This document shows, piece by piece, positions 1 to 5,901 of a DNA stretch of 7,281 nucleotides; position 1 is the stretch's first letter, and each line of letters starts with the position of its first letter. The position numbers and the translations under genes are program-made. The DNA is from DASZZV01 sp035544835 (GTDB lineage: Bacteria; Acidobacteriota; Thermoanaerobaculia; Gp7-AA8), in the NCBI GenBank assembly GCA_035544835.1, contig DASZZV010000468.1:1-7281 (forward strand), read 5' to 3'. Below the pieces are notes generated by a model. It was not told where the DNA came from. It searched no databases and was given only the letters and a program-made list of their open reading frames with translations.

Positions 1-214
1 TAGCCAGTGGTGAGCGAAGCGAACCACTGGAAGACGTCACGAATCAATCATTTGCTTGAAGTTTCACCGAGCCCCGGCAGGGGCGAAAGCCGCCACCGGA
101 TGCCTCGATTGGACGCGCTCTTCTGTCGATCGCTCGCGCCCTCCTGGGGCTCTGGAAAAGAAAAGAATCGTTATGATCCCGCGTCCAGTGGCTCGCTTCG
201 CTCACCACTGGCTA
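1..214. repeat. REPIN-like element: two 31-nt palindromes in inverted orientation
   Basis: Bases 1-31 and 184-214 are reverse complements over 31 nt with one mismatch. Each copy is itself a hairpin: CCAGTGG and CCACTGG arms surround a GAGCGAAGCGA-type core. Between them lie about 150 nt with weaker mirrored similarity. The stretch starting GAGCCCCGGCAGGGGCGA at 69 resembles the complement of the block ending at 152 (GAGCCCCAGGAGGGCGCGA). The whole therefore looks like one diverged, foldable unit, in the style of REPIN/BIME elements or a small MITE. The left end coincides with the window edge, so the element may extend further. No transposase is present. The repeat geometry is read directly; the mobile-element interpretation is inferred. 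Confidence 0.72.
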
Positions 215-260
215 CCAGCTTACTGGCCCTCCGGGCCGCACACGAATGGCCAAACTCCAG

Positions 261-287
261 GAGGAGGCGGTCTCTGGCCGCCTCCTC
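261..287. repeat. Perfect 10-bp-stem hairpin
   Basis: GAGGAGGCGG (261-270) pairs exactly with CCGCCTCCTC (278-287) around a 7-nt loop, TCTCTGG. No T tract follows on either strand, so it is not a standard intrinsic terminator. It could be another dispersed palindrome, an mRNA leader structure, or a Rho-independent-like pause. The stem is certain; the function is unknown. Confidence 0.6.
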
Positions 288-327
288 TCGTGGGAGGACT
301 CAGAAGCGCACTGGGAATCAGGGGCTC

Positions 328-360
328 AATTCACAATTCACCATTTCACCAGTCACAATT
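328..360 (+). repeat. Degenerate 7-8 nt tandem array (TCAC units)
   Basis: Four TCAC cores at 331-334, 338-341, 346-349 and 353-356 are separated by AT-rich trinucleotides, giving a period of 7, 8 and 7 nt. The first two AATTCAC units are identical. The tract is AT-rich compared with its GC-rich surroundings. It could be a slipped-strand repeat or a cluster of binding half-sites upstream of the glycosyltransferase; nothing here separates these options. Confidence 0.45.
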
Positions 361-443
361 GGTTTCCGGATCCGAGGCAGCCGAATGCCCCTCCAGCGGT
401 GAAGACGAAAGCCTTCCCTCTCTCGGCTACAATACCGCCGCCA

Positions 444-1325
444 ATGGCTACCAGACTCCCCCTCAGCGCCATCGTTACGACCTTCAACGAGGTCGACCAG
501 ATCGGAGACTGTCTCGACTCGCTCTCATGGGCCGATGAGATTTATCTCATCGACTCCTTCTCCACCGACGGCACGATCGAGCTCGTTCGCGAGAAGTTCC
601 CTCACGTCATCATCAAGCAGCACGAGTACTTCGGCAGCGCCGCCCAGAAGAATTACGGAATCGATCAGGTGAACCATGACTGGATCCTGATCGCCGACGC
701 CGACGAGCGCGTCACTCCCGAGCTGGAGCGAGAGATCCAAAAGACACTCGAGAAGGACCCGAAGTTCTGGGCCTACTCCATCGGCCGCCGGAACTTCATC
801 ATGGGCAAGGAAGTCCGCTACAGCGGGCTACAGCGGGACCGCGTACGAAGACTGCTCCATCGCCGCCACGCCCGATACCCCAACCGTCGCGTGCACACCG
901 ACCTCGCAGTCGATGGCGAAGTCGGGCAGCTGAAGGGAAAGTTCCTCCACAATTACATCCGCTCTTTCGATCATATGATCGAGAAGATGACCCGGTACGG
1001 GGTCTGGGGAGGAACTCAGCTCTTCCTGGAGGGTCGTAAGACTACGCAGTGGGAGATCTTTAGCCATACCGCCGCCAAGTTCCTTCGCGACTATGTTCTG
1101 AATCTCGGATTCCTCGATGGCATTCGAGGGCTCATCTCGGTGGGCATGCACGCCTTCTACACGTTCTGGAAGTACTCCAAACTATGGGAGTTCTCGGAGC
1201 TCAAGAAAGCGGGGAAACTGCTCCCACTGCCGAAGCTCGAGCCGGAGGAAGAGCGCTGGACCATGCCGTGGGAAGAAGAGCCTGCCTCGGGGTCCGACGG
1301 CGCAGGAAGTACGGAAGCTCCTTAA
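444..1325 (+). CDS. Family 2 glycosyltransferase, WaaE/KdtX-like
   Basis: A 293-residue GT-A fold glycosyltransferase, probably adding a sugar to LPS core or another surface glycan from a nucleotide-sugar donor at the inner face of the inner membrane. The N-terminus carries the GT2 opening (SAIVTTFNE, residues 8-15), DSFSTDGT (37-44) in place of the usual DSGSTDGT, and the metal-binding DADER (85-89). The WaaE-type middle follows: an RDRVRRLLHRR stretch at 131-141, RRVH at 148-151 and VDGEVGQLKG near 156-165. Residues about 212-250 are amphipathic and aromatic, a typical membrane-association tail, and the last 30 residues are acidic and variable. I chose ATG 444 because homology begins there; the frame stays open to 246, but the extra 66 residues look non-coding. 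No Shine-Dalgarno is obvious. The donor and acceptor sugars cannot be told from the sequence, so waaE is not assigned. Confidence 0.88.
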   Translation: MATRLPLSAIVTTFNEVDQIGDCLDSLSWADEIYLIDSFSTDGTIELVREKFPHVIIKQHEYFGSAAQKNYGIDQVNHDWILIADADERVTPELEREIQKTLEKDPKFWAYSIGRRNFIMGKEVRYSGLQRDRVRRLLHRRHARYPNRRVHTDLAVDGEVGQLKGKFLHNYIRSFDHMIEKMTRYGVWGGTQLFLEGRKTTQWEIFSHTAAKFLRDYVLNLGFLDGIRGLISVGMHAFYTFWKYSKLWEFSELKKAGKLLPLPKLEPEEERWTMPWEEEPASGSDGAGSTEAP

Positions 1326-1386
1326 CTCGCGCCGGTTCGGGAAGGTTGATGAAACCAGCCGCTCGCAACGATCCTTTGAACGCAGG
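1326..1386. other. Short convergent intergenic gap
   Basis: Sixty-one nt separate the 3' ends of the glycosyltransferase (+) and the small membrane protein (-). I see no hairpin followed by a T tract on either strand, so the termination mode for both units is unclear. Confidence 0.5.
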
Positions 1387-1614
1387 TCAGGACTCCTTGT
1401 CCCAGTCGCGCAGCGCGGCGGTCGGCGAACGATGCTCGAGCCGCGGCTTTGACAAAATATTCGCCGCGAAGTCAGCGACGCCCCAACCGCTCATCAGAAT
1501 CAGAGCTGTACTGACAAACTGGGAAATCGACTGGAGGGGTAGAAGGAAGTAGAGAATGGTCGGGATGACGATGCCCATCGTCAAAATCCCGACCATTAGC
1601 CGCCTGCCGCTCAT
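1387..1614 (-). CDS. Small two-helix membrane protein, unknown function
   Basis: A 75-residue protein I do not recognise. Residues about 5-27 (RLMVGILTMGIVIPTILYF and following) and 30-54 (ISQFVSTALILMSGWGVADF and following) form two hydrophobic segments joined by a very short turn. A polar C-terminal tail of about 20 residues ends in DWDKES. The start codon lies 4 nt after the stop of the lytic transglycosylase gene on the same strand, which argues for co-transcription, probably with translational coupling since no strong ribosome site precedes it. A helical hairpin next to a wall-cutting enzyme suggests an envelope accessory role, but that is inference from position only. An internal start at Met8 or Met13 is possible. 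Confidence 0.6.
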   Translation of the reverse strand: MSGRRLMVGILTMGIVIPTILYFLLPLQSISQFVSTALILMSGWGVADFAANILSKPRLEHRSPTAALRDWDKES

Positions 1615-1618
1615 GACG

Positions 1619-2506
1619 CTATTTCAGCATATCGGCGGTGGCGGCACCAGTAGTCGCTGCGCTGGCAATGGTCTCGGCGACTTTCCCTGCGAACTGATCC
1701 TGGAAATCCTGCTGATGACCCAGCACCCTGTCGACATACTTCCTGGTCTCGGAAAACGGAGGAATGCCATGGAACCGGCGAACATTGCCCTCGCCGGCGT
1801 TGTAGGCGGCGATGACTTTCTTCTGATCCCCGTCGAAGCGGTCGTTCAAATAACGAAGATACTTGGCTCCCGCCTGGACATTCTGCGCAGGGTTCGTCAG
1901 GTCGGAGGCACCCATCCAGCGCCCGGTTTTCGGAAGCATCTGCATCAATCCGATGGCTCCGCGGTGCGACCGCGCCGTCGGGACGAAGCGTGACTCGGTC
2001 TGGACCACCGCAGCCAGCAACTCCGGCTTGATGTCGTTCTTCTTCGCTTCCGAGTAGATGATCGAGCCGAACGGCACCTCGGATCGGAAAAACCTCTCCT
2101 TGGCCGCCTCGGTCACGACATTGAACGCATGATCGGCAGTCGATGCTCTGAGCGGTGACGTGATCGTTGCGGCCGCGGTATGGGCTGCGGAAGCTACGCC
2201 GCCTGATACCTCCTGGGCGATTTCACCCGCCGCGTGAATATCATCGGCCAACTCATCGACCATCCGGGTCGAGGAAGTGGTCTTCTGAGCCTGCTGGTCA
2301 AAGCCATTCAGGAACTTCGAGGCCTTCATCGGAATGCCGATACCGCCAACAGCTAGCGAGGCTCCCAGCATCATCGTCGCGTAGCGTTTCTTGAGCCAGC
2401 CCGAGTCGCCCTTCCGCGAGCGCATCACTTCCTGACGAATTCTGGAACGATCGAATCCATCGAGCAGTCGCTGTTCGAATTTCCGATCATTTGCTTTCTC
2501 CGCCAT
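1619..2506 (-). CDS. Membrane-anchored lytic transglycosylase (SLT domain)
   Basis: A 295-residue peptidoglycan lytic transglycosylase, which cleaves the MurNAc-GlcNAc bond to form 1,6-anhydroMurNAc. Residues 1-41 are charged. A hydrophobic stretch at about 42-60 (YATMMLGASLAVGGIGIPM) is a likely signal anchor, and an Ala/Thr/Ser-rich linker (about 70-135) spans to the catalytic domain at about 145-265. The SLT family motifs are all present: the catalytic glutamate E171 in QTESRF, GLMQMLP at 186-192, NPAQNVQAGAKYL near 205-217, AYNAGEGNV at 234-242 and Y257 in ETRKYV. A textbook ribosome site (AAGGAG, 2519-2514) fixes the start. It is the first gene of a unit that continues into the small membrane protein, and it diverges from rlpA. 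The 41-residue N-terminal cytoplasmic portion is long for an exported enzyme of this class. I cannot assign it to MltC, MltE or Slt70 specifically. Confidence 0.92.
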   Translation of the reverse strand: MAEKANDRKFEQRLLDGFDRSRIRQEVMRSRKGDSGWLKKRYATMMLGASLAVGGIGIPMKASKFLNGFDQQAQKTTSSTRMVDELADDIHAAGEIAQEVSGGVASAAHTAAATITSPLRASTADHAFNVVTEAAKERFFRSEVPFGSIIYSEAKKNDIKPELLAAVVQTESRFVPTARSHRGAIGLMQMLPKTGRWMGASDLTNPAQNVQAGAKYLRYLNDRFDGDQKKVIAAYNAGEGNVRRFHGIPPFSETRKYVDRVLGHQQDFQDQFAGKVAETIASAATTGAATADMLK

Positions 2507-2513
2507 GGCCGAT

Positions 2514-2519
2514 CTCCTT
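2514..2519 (-). promoter_or_regulatory. Ribosome binding site of the lytic transglycosylase gene
   Basis: AAGGAG on the minus strand, 7 nt before ATG 2506. It is the strongest Shine-Dalgarno in the window and settles the start codon. Confidence 0.8.
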
Positions 2520-2609
2520 AATGAGTCTCACTGGCAATAACTGCAAGGTCGGGACCAAGGATTGGAAAAGTTATCCGTCAACTATAAGATCCATAAGTGA
2601 CTGATTTAA

Positions 2610-2629
2610 AGCGACTTACTTAAGCCGCT
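2610..2629. promoter_or_regulatory. 20-nt near-palindrome, candidate operator
   Basis: AGCGACTTACTTAAGCCGCT is symmetric at 16 of 20 positions (AGCG.CTTA..TAAG.CGCT). It lies in the region shared by the two divergent wall-enzyme genes, 20 nt upstream of the rlpA -35 hexamer. A related half-site AAGTGACT occurs at 2595-2602, 14 nt before AAGCGACT at 2609-2616. A dimeric regulator could bind here; no regulator gene is nearby. Confidence 0.4.
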
Positions 2630-2649
2630 CCAGAATGCGACTCCGCAGT

Positions 2650-2678
2650 TTGAAGGTGGCACGGATCTTCTTTAAAAT
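2650..2678 (+). promoter_or_regulatory. Sigma70-like promoter of rlpA
   Basis: TTGAAG (2650-2655) and TAAAAT (2673-2678) are separated by exactly 17 nt and match the consensus at 4/6 and 5/6. The expected transcription start, about 7 nt after the -10 box, falls at 2685-2686, on the rlpA start codon itself, which would give a leaderless mRNA. An alternative upstream pair (TTGGAA 2562-2567, TATAAG 2583-2588, 15-nt spacer) would give a leader of about 90 nt. Confidence 0.5.
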
Positions 2679-2685
2679 CCGCGCT

Positions 2686-3276
2686 ATGAAGTACCTCACA
2701 TTCTGTATTTCCGCCGCTCTTGCCCTGCTGCCGGTCATGCCGGCGCGGGCTCAGGAAGTGTCGGCCGCGGACTCGACCCCGTCAGCGCCGGAAATGTCCT
2801 GCGAGCCGTACGGCCCGTGGATCCCTCACTCCGAGACGCTCGTTCCTCAGCCCGCTCCTTACCGGAATCCCCTCCTCGACCTGAGCCACAGCCATCGCCT
2901 GGTCGGTACCGCCAGCTACTATTCAGGATTTTTCGAGGGGCGCCGAACCGCCAACGGAGAGGTTTTTCGTCATGGGAAATTCACTGGAGCGCACCTCACC
3001 CTTCCACTGGGCTGCTGGGTCGACGTCCGATCGAAAGCGACCAGAAAGGTCATTCGGATCCGCGTGAATGATCGTGGCCCCTACTCCGGCGGTTTTGTCC
3101 TTGATCTTTCACGCTCCGCCGCACGGGCCCTGGGAGTCGATGTCGCCGAGGACCGGGGAGTCGAGATGAGGGTCGTTGCGCTGCCTGGTGAGGAGCCTCC
3201 CGCGGAGGTCACTCGCAACTGGGACGGCGACGAGAAGGTCCAGGTGGCGAGAAGCTCCGCTTCTCCCGGCAACTGA
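2686..3276 (+). CDS. rlpA: RlpA-like septal peptidoglycan lytic protein
   Basis: A 196-residue exported double-psi beta-barrel protein of the RlpA family. RlpA of Pseudomonas is a lytic transglycosylase that cuts glycan strands lacking stem peptides during daughter-cell separation. Residues 1-22 form a clean Sec signal peptide (MKYLTFCISAALALLPVMPARA) ending in an ARA site before QE, which selects ATG 2686 over the in-frame ATG at 2635. The barrel runs from about 72 to 166 and has GTASYY, TANGE (E92), AH (H103), LPLG, VNDRGP (D129) and LDLSR (D140), so the residues counted as catalytic in RlpA are kept. Two features are unusual: there is no lipobox, although RlpA is normally a lipoprotein, and no C-terminal SPOR domain. 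C39 and C110 (LPLGC, where Thr is usual) could form a disulfide. It diverges from the lytic transglycosylase gene. Confidence 0.86.
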   Translation: MKYLTFCISAALALLPVMPARAQEVSAADSTPSAPEMSCEPYGPWIPHSETLVPQPAPYRNPLLDLSHSHRLVGTASYYSGFFEGRRTANGEVFRHGKFTGAHLTLPLGCWVDVRSKATRKVIRIRVNDRGPYSGGFVLDLSRSAARALGVDVAEDRGVEMRVVALPGEEPPAEVTRNWDGDEKVQVARSSASPGN

Positions 3277-3304
3277 GCTGTCGCCGCGGCGCGCACCCAG
3301 GGCG

Positions 3305-3477
3305 TAGGGCCGCACGGCGTGCGGCCGGTACCTTCGGTCGCGGAACACAAACGTAACAATGCAAATCACTCGGCGACAAATCATTCATAACGTCTCTGCG
3401 ACGGTCATCCTCCGCCTTTTGGTTCGCATGAACGGTTGTTTTCCGCCGTGACCGCGGCCGCACGCCGTGCGGCCCTA
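3305..3477. repeat. REPIN-like inverted pair of GC-rich palindromes between convergent genes
   Basis: The 23-nt block at 3305-3327 is an exact reverse complement of 3455-3477. Each copy is a hairpin with an 8-bp stem, GGCCGCAC and GTGCGGCC, and a 3-nt loop (GGC or GCC). Centres are 150 nt apart. The inner flanks also show loose mirrored similarity: GGTCGCGG..ACACAAACGT on the left versus the complement of the right, GGTCACGG..AAACAACCGT. One hairpin begins about 30 nt after the rlpA stop; the other begins about 26 nt after the kinase stop, on that gene's strand. They may help end both transcripts although no T tract follows. The rest of the 3277-3501 gap holds nothing else I can identify. Confidence 0.72.
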
Positions 3478-3501
3478 ACGCGTTGCACTGCGGTAACTCG
3501 A

Positions 3502-4227
3502 TCACACTGTCAGACTCTTCGGAAACGACAGGCAGAAGCGGCTGCCCTGGCCCGGGGACGACTGAACTTCGACACTCCCGCCGTGGCTCTCTGCCACCCG
3601 TTTGGCCAGATACAGTCCATAACCTGGTCCGCCGCCTCGGCTTCGGTCCATCTTGAGACCGAGGTCGAAAATCTGAGTGGCGTAGCGAGGGTCGAAGCCG
3701 ATCCCATTGTCGGAAACGCATAGGCGGAGCATGGTGTCGTCAGTTTCGAAGGCGATATCGACCCTTCTGTCGCCCTTTTCGCGATCGTTGAAGACAAGCG
3801 CATTGGAGATCAGAGCGCTCATGGCCTCGCGAACCTTCTCAGCGTCGACGTTGATCTTCGGAAGACTGGCCGGCACCGCAAAACTCACGGAGCCGTCCTC
3901 GATGAGGTAATTGAAGCGCAGCCGGACTTCGTCGAGAAGCTCGTTGAGATCTGTAGGGCGCGAATTGGTTGGCCGGGTGAGAAGCTTCACCATGTGGGAC
4001 ATCTCGTCGAGGACGCGCTTGATCTGCTGCGCACTGGAGCGAATCCGCTTCAGGAAATCGGCCCCCTCATCATCGAGTTTGTCCCCGTAATCCGAGAGGA
4101 GAAGGTCGCTGAACCCATCAATGGAGAAGATGGGTGACTTCAGATCGTGCGAAAGAACGCTGAAGAAACGAAGAATCTCATCCCGAGTCAGCTCTTCCGT
4201 CATCGGTTTTTCTGCTGTAGGCGGCAT
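3502..4227 (-). CDS. Soluble histidine kinase core without sensor domain
   Basis: A 241-residue protein made only of the two kinase modules. The dimerisation/phosphoacceptor domain (about 16-82) has the H-box SVLSHDLKSPI with H27 as the phosphorylated residue. The HATPase domain (about 93-238) has N142 in the N-box (ISNALVFND), DNGIGF at 173-178 and a glycine-rich lid at 198-204 followed by GLYLAKRVAESHGG. No membrane segment, PAS, GAF or HAMP domain precedes the H-box, so it is cytosolic and must sense through a partner or through the short N-terminal tail. The H-box and the ATP-binding style resemble bacteriophytochrome-type kinases. No response regulator is in the window. It is the last gene of the pgk operon, 37 nt after the pyrophosphorylase stop. 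Met9 (4203) is an alternative start; neither has a strong ribosome site. Confidence 0.87.
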   Translation of the reverse strand: MPPTAEKPMTEELTRDEILRFFSVLSHDLKSPIFSIDGFSDLLLSDYGDKLDDEGADFLKRIRSSAQQIKRVLDEMSHMVKLLTRPTNSRPTDLNELLDEVRLRFNYLIEDGSVSFAVPASLPKINVDAEKVREAMSALISNALVFNDREKGDRRVDIAFETDDTMLRLCVSDNGIGFDPRYATQIFDLGLKMDRSRGGGPGYGLYLAKRVAESHGGSVEVQSSPGQGSRFCLSFPKSLTV

Positions 4228-4264
4228 CGCTCGAGAGCTTCTCTAACGCGGATCCGGCTGCAAC

Positions 4265-5335
4265 TTACAGACCAGCGACGGTCAAGCGAACCGGCCGGCT
4301 CGCGTCAATCGGTACGCCGATGAGGCCCTCGGCCCTCACAGCCCCCTCAGGATATTCACGCCCGCCTTCGTCATTGCAACAGAGAACGTTCTCGCAAATG
4401 GTTTCCGGTGGAAGGGTCACATCGCTGCAGATGATGGAGTCACGAATGGCGCTGTCTCGGCCGACATTGACGTCATTCCAGACCGCAGAGCCCGACACCG
4501 AGGTGCCACGTTCGAGCACGGAGCCGAAGCCGATACAGCTTGCGCGGAGCGATCCTGCCGATTTCGTATCGACGGCAATCAGAGAGGCCTGCTCGCGCAG
4601 GACATTGGTCCCCGAGGGAGCGCGAAGCGTTCCGTTGACGATTAGGGCCAGGATGGACTCGGTGGCGCCCATGTACCGGGACGGCGTGCCGATGTCGAAC
4701 CAGGGGCCATCGTGTACGACTCCGGCGATCCGGCCGGACCTTGCCTTCAACAGGGGCAGATAAGCGTCCTCCGTAATACCGGAGAAATCTCGATCGGGAA
4801 GCAGGTCGAAGATCTCGGGGCCGATGGAGTGTGATCCCGAAAACATCAGCGCCTCACCCGCACCTGACCCGAACCCGGTCACGAGCCCATCGTCGAAAAA
4901 CACTTCCGTGAAACGATCCCCTGCCGGTGGATGGCGAAGGAGCAGGGCGGCGACGGCCTTGCGCTGCTTTCGCGCCGCCTCGAGCTCAGCAAAGGGAGGG
5001 AACTGAATGGTGTCGCCATTCACAAGGAGGAAGCTCTCTCCCTGCGGAAAAAAGGGTCGCGCTTTTCGCACCCCACCACCCGTACCGAGAATCTCCGGCT
5101 CGAAAGAGAATTCGAAGTCGCAGACGCCGATGTACGTCGAGCGAAGATAGGCCTCGATTGGTTCCGGCAGATGGTGAAGATTTACCACGAGCTGGCGGAT
5201 GCCGGCGGCGACGAGTGCATCGACGGCATACGCGATCAGCGGCCGGTTGCAGACCGGCACCATCGGTTTTGGGATCGTGTACGTGGCCGGTCGGAAGCGA
5301 GTGCCGTATCCAGCTGCCAGGATCATTGCCTTCAT
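4265..5335 (-). CDS. NDP-sugar pyrophosphorylase with C-terminal beta-helix
   Basis: A 356-residue sugar-1-phosphate nucleotidyltransferase making an NDP-sugar and pyrophosphate from an NTP and a sugar phosphate in the cytosol. The N-terminal Rossmann-like domain (1 to about 235) shows the signature LAAGYGTRFRP (6-16), K23 in PKPMVPV, GTGGG (84-88), the metal-binding D108 in VNGDT, and W212-FDIGTPSRY (212-221). Residues about 245-320 contain hexad-like repeats (IGFGSVLERG, VSGSAVWNDVNVGRDS) expected of a left-handed beta-helix, as in GDP-mannose pyrophosphorylases of the GMPP type. Mannose-1-phosphate guanylyltransferase is the best guess; the shorter MurU-type uridylyltransferases lack the helix. 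Its ATG overlaps the CYTH stop as ATGA, so it is probably translated by coupling. It could supply donors for the window's glycosyltransferase, but that link is inferred. Confidence 0.87.
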   Translation of the reverse strand: MKAMILAAGYGTRFRPATYTIPKPMVPVCNRPLIAYAVDALVAAGIRQLVVNLHHLPEPIEAYLRSTYIGVCDFEFSFEPEILGTGGGVRKARPFFPQGESFLLVNGDTIQFPPFAELEAARKQRKAVAALLLRHPPAGDRFTEVFFDDGLVTGFGSGAGEALMFSGSHSIGPEIFDLLPDRDFSGITEDAYLPLLKARSGRIAGVVHDGPWFDIGTPSRYMGATESILALIVNGTLRAPSGTNVLREQASLIAVDTKSAGSLRASCIGFGSVLERGTSVSGSAVWNDVNVGRDSAIRDSIICSDVTLPPETICENVLCCNDEGGREYPEGAVRAEGLIGVPIDASRPVRLTVAGL

Positions 5336-5901
5336 GTCGGTGTCGGAAGCAGTTGCGGATCGAAAACCATGTTTTCGGGAAGGTCTGGCCGCGTTCGTCT
5401 CTGTTGGCGATAGAGCTCCGAATAGCTCAACCGAAGAGCCTCGTCCATGTTCAGCTCGAGTTGCTCACAGACCAGACGAATGACCTCGAGGGCGCCCTCG
5501 ATCTCGAAGTAGTTACCGATCGGGGTCCTGTCGAGAACCACCTCGACTTCCTGTACTCGCCACACTTCGCGGAATTTCTGATACCGGAAAGTCGGCTTGT
5601 ATCCAAGAGCGTCGAAGAGCGCGATGGCCTTTTCGAAGCTCTCCATTCCGGTCTGCACTTCCTCGCGGGTCTTGACGCCCCCTTCGAAAGCGACCGGCCC
5701 CTTGAATGTTGCCAGCACGTACTTACCGAATTTGCGGACGCGGAGCAGACACCCTTTCGTTCTGAGGTCTCCTCTTCGATCGAGGACGATGTTGTCTTCG
5801 AAAGTCTCCGGATACAACCGCTGCCCGCCCGCTTCACGCAGCTTGCGAATTAGCAAGTCGCGATCGCGCAGCGGAAACTTGATTTCAATTTCCTGGGCCA
5901 T
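5332..5901 (-). CDS. CYTH-domain protein (class IV adenylate cyclase / triphosphatase family)
   Basis: A 189-residue single-domain CYTH protein, a triphosphate-tunnel metalloenzyme. The N-terminal ExExK signature is EIEIK (E4, E6, K8). The tunnel's charged strands follow: LRVRK (53-57), TFKGP (65-69), KTREE (78-81), YQKFREVW (108-114), LDRTPIGNYFEIEG (123-136) with metal-ligand candidates E133 and E135. Length fits CyaB-type cyclases (about 180 residues) and stand-alone thiamine- or inorganic triphosphatases, and the sequence cannot choose between cAMP synthesis and triphosphate hydrolysis. I chose ATG 5901 because the signature starts at residue 4 and AAGGGGTGG precedes it; the frame stays open to 6003 inside pgk without CYTH homology. 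The gene overlaps pgk by 17 nt and the pyrophosphorylase by 4 nt (ATGA). The last 20 residues, Pro-rich, lie outside the domain. Confidence 0.87.
   Translation of the reverse strand: MAQEIEIKFPLRDRDLLIRKLREAGGQRLYPETFEDNIVLDRRGDLRTKGCLLRVRKFGKYVLATFKGPVAFEGGVKTREEVQTGMESFEKAIALFDALGYKPTFRYQKFREVWRVQEVEVVLDRTPIGNYFEIEGALEVIRLVCEQLELNMDEALRLSYSELYRQQRRTRPDLPENMVFDPQLLPTPT

Larger units (their letters stand above)
215..443. other. Non-coding leader upstream of the glycosyltransferase
   Basis: This stretch precedes the glycosyltransferase start at 444. Open frames run through it, but their translations are low-complexity, rich in Pro, Ser and Arg, and match no family I recognise. It holds a strong hairpin (261-287) and a degenerate TCAC array (328-360), described separately. 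A -10-like TACAAT sits at 428-433, about 10 nt before the start codon, with no convincing -35 box. I see no RNA gene. Confidence 0.5.

Noticed and set aside
1..214. CRISPR array
   Set aside because: Only two copies, in inverted orientation and far apart, with no regular spacers and no cas genes.
246..443. N-terminal extension of the glycosyltransferase from ATG 246
   Set aside because: The 66 extra residues resemble no GT2 sequence and include the translated hairpin and TCAC array. Family homology begins right at the ATG at 444.
7..538. Long open frames across the left repeat region (7-402 and 56-538)
   Set aside because: They run through palindromes, overlap each other in different frames, and have Arg/Pro/Ser-rich composition without motifs. 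Open frames of this length are expected by chance at this GC content.
817..836. 10-bp direct tandem duplication (GCTACAGCGG twice) in the glycosyltransferase as a possible frameshift
   Set aside because: The frame on both sides matches the WaaE-type pattern (RYSG then RDRVRRL) with normal spacing, so no shift has occurred and the repeat seems to be chance codon similarity.
1556..1993. 145-residue open frame antisense to the lytic transglycosylase
   Set aside because: The opposite strand carries an intact SLT domain with all catalytic motifs; the antisense frame has no recognisable domain or ribosome site.
3305..3327. Classical intrinsic terminator
   Set aside because: The stem is strong, but no T tract follows on either strand, so I report it as a repeat with possible termination activity only.
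4927..5853. 308-residue open frame antisense to the pyrophosphorylase and CYTH genes
   Set aside because: It crosses two well-supported genes on the other strand and has no coherent domain; it is a shadow of GC-rich coding sequence.
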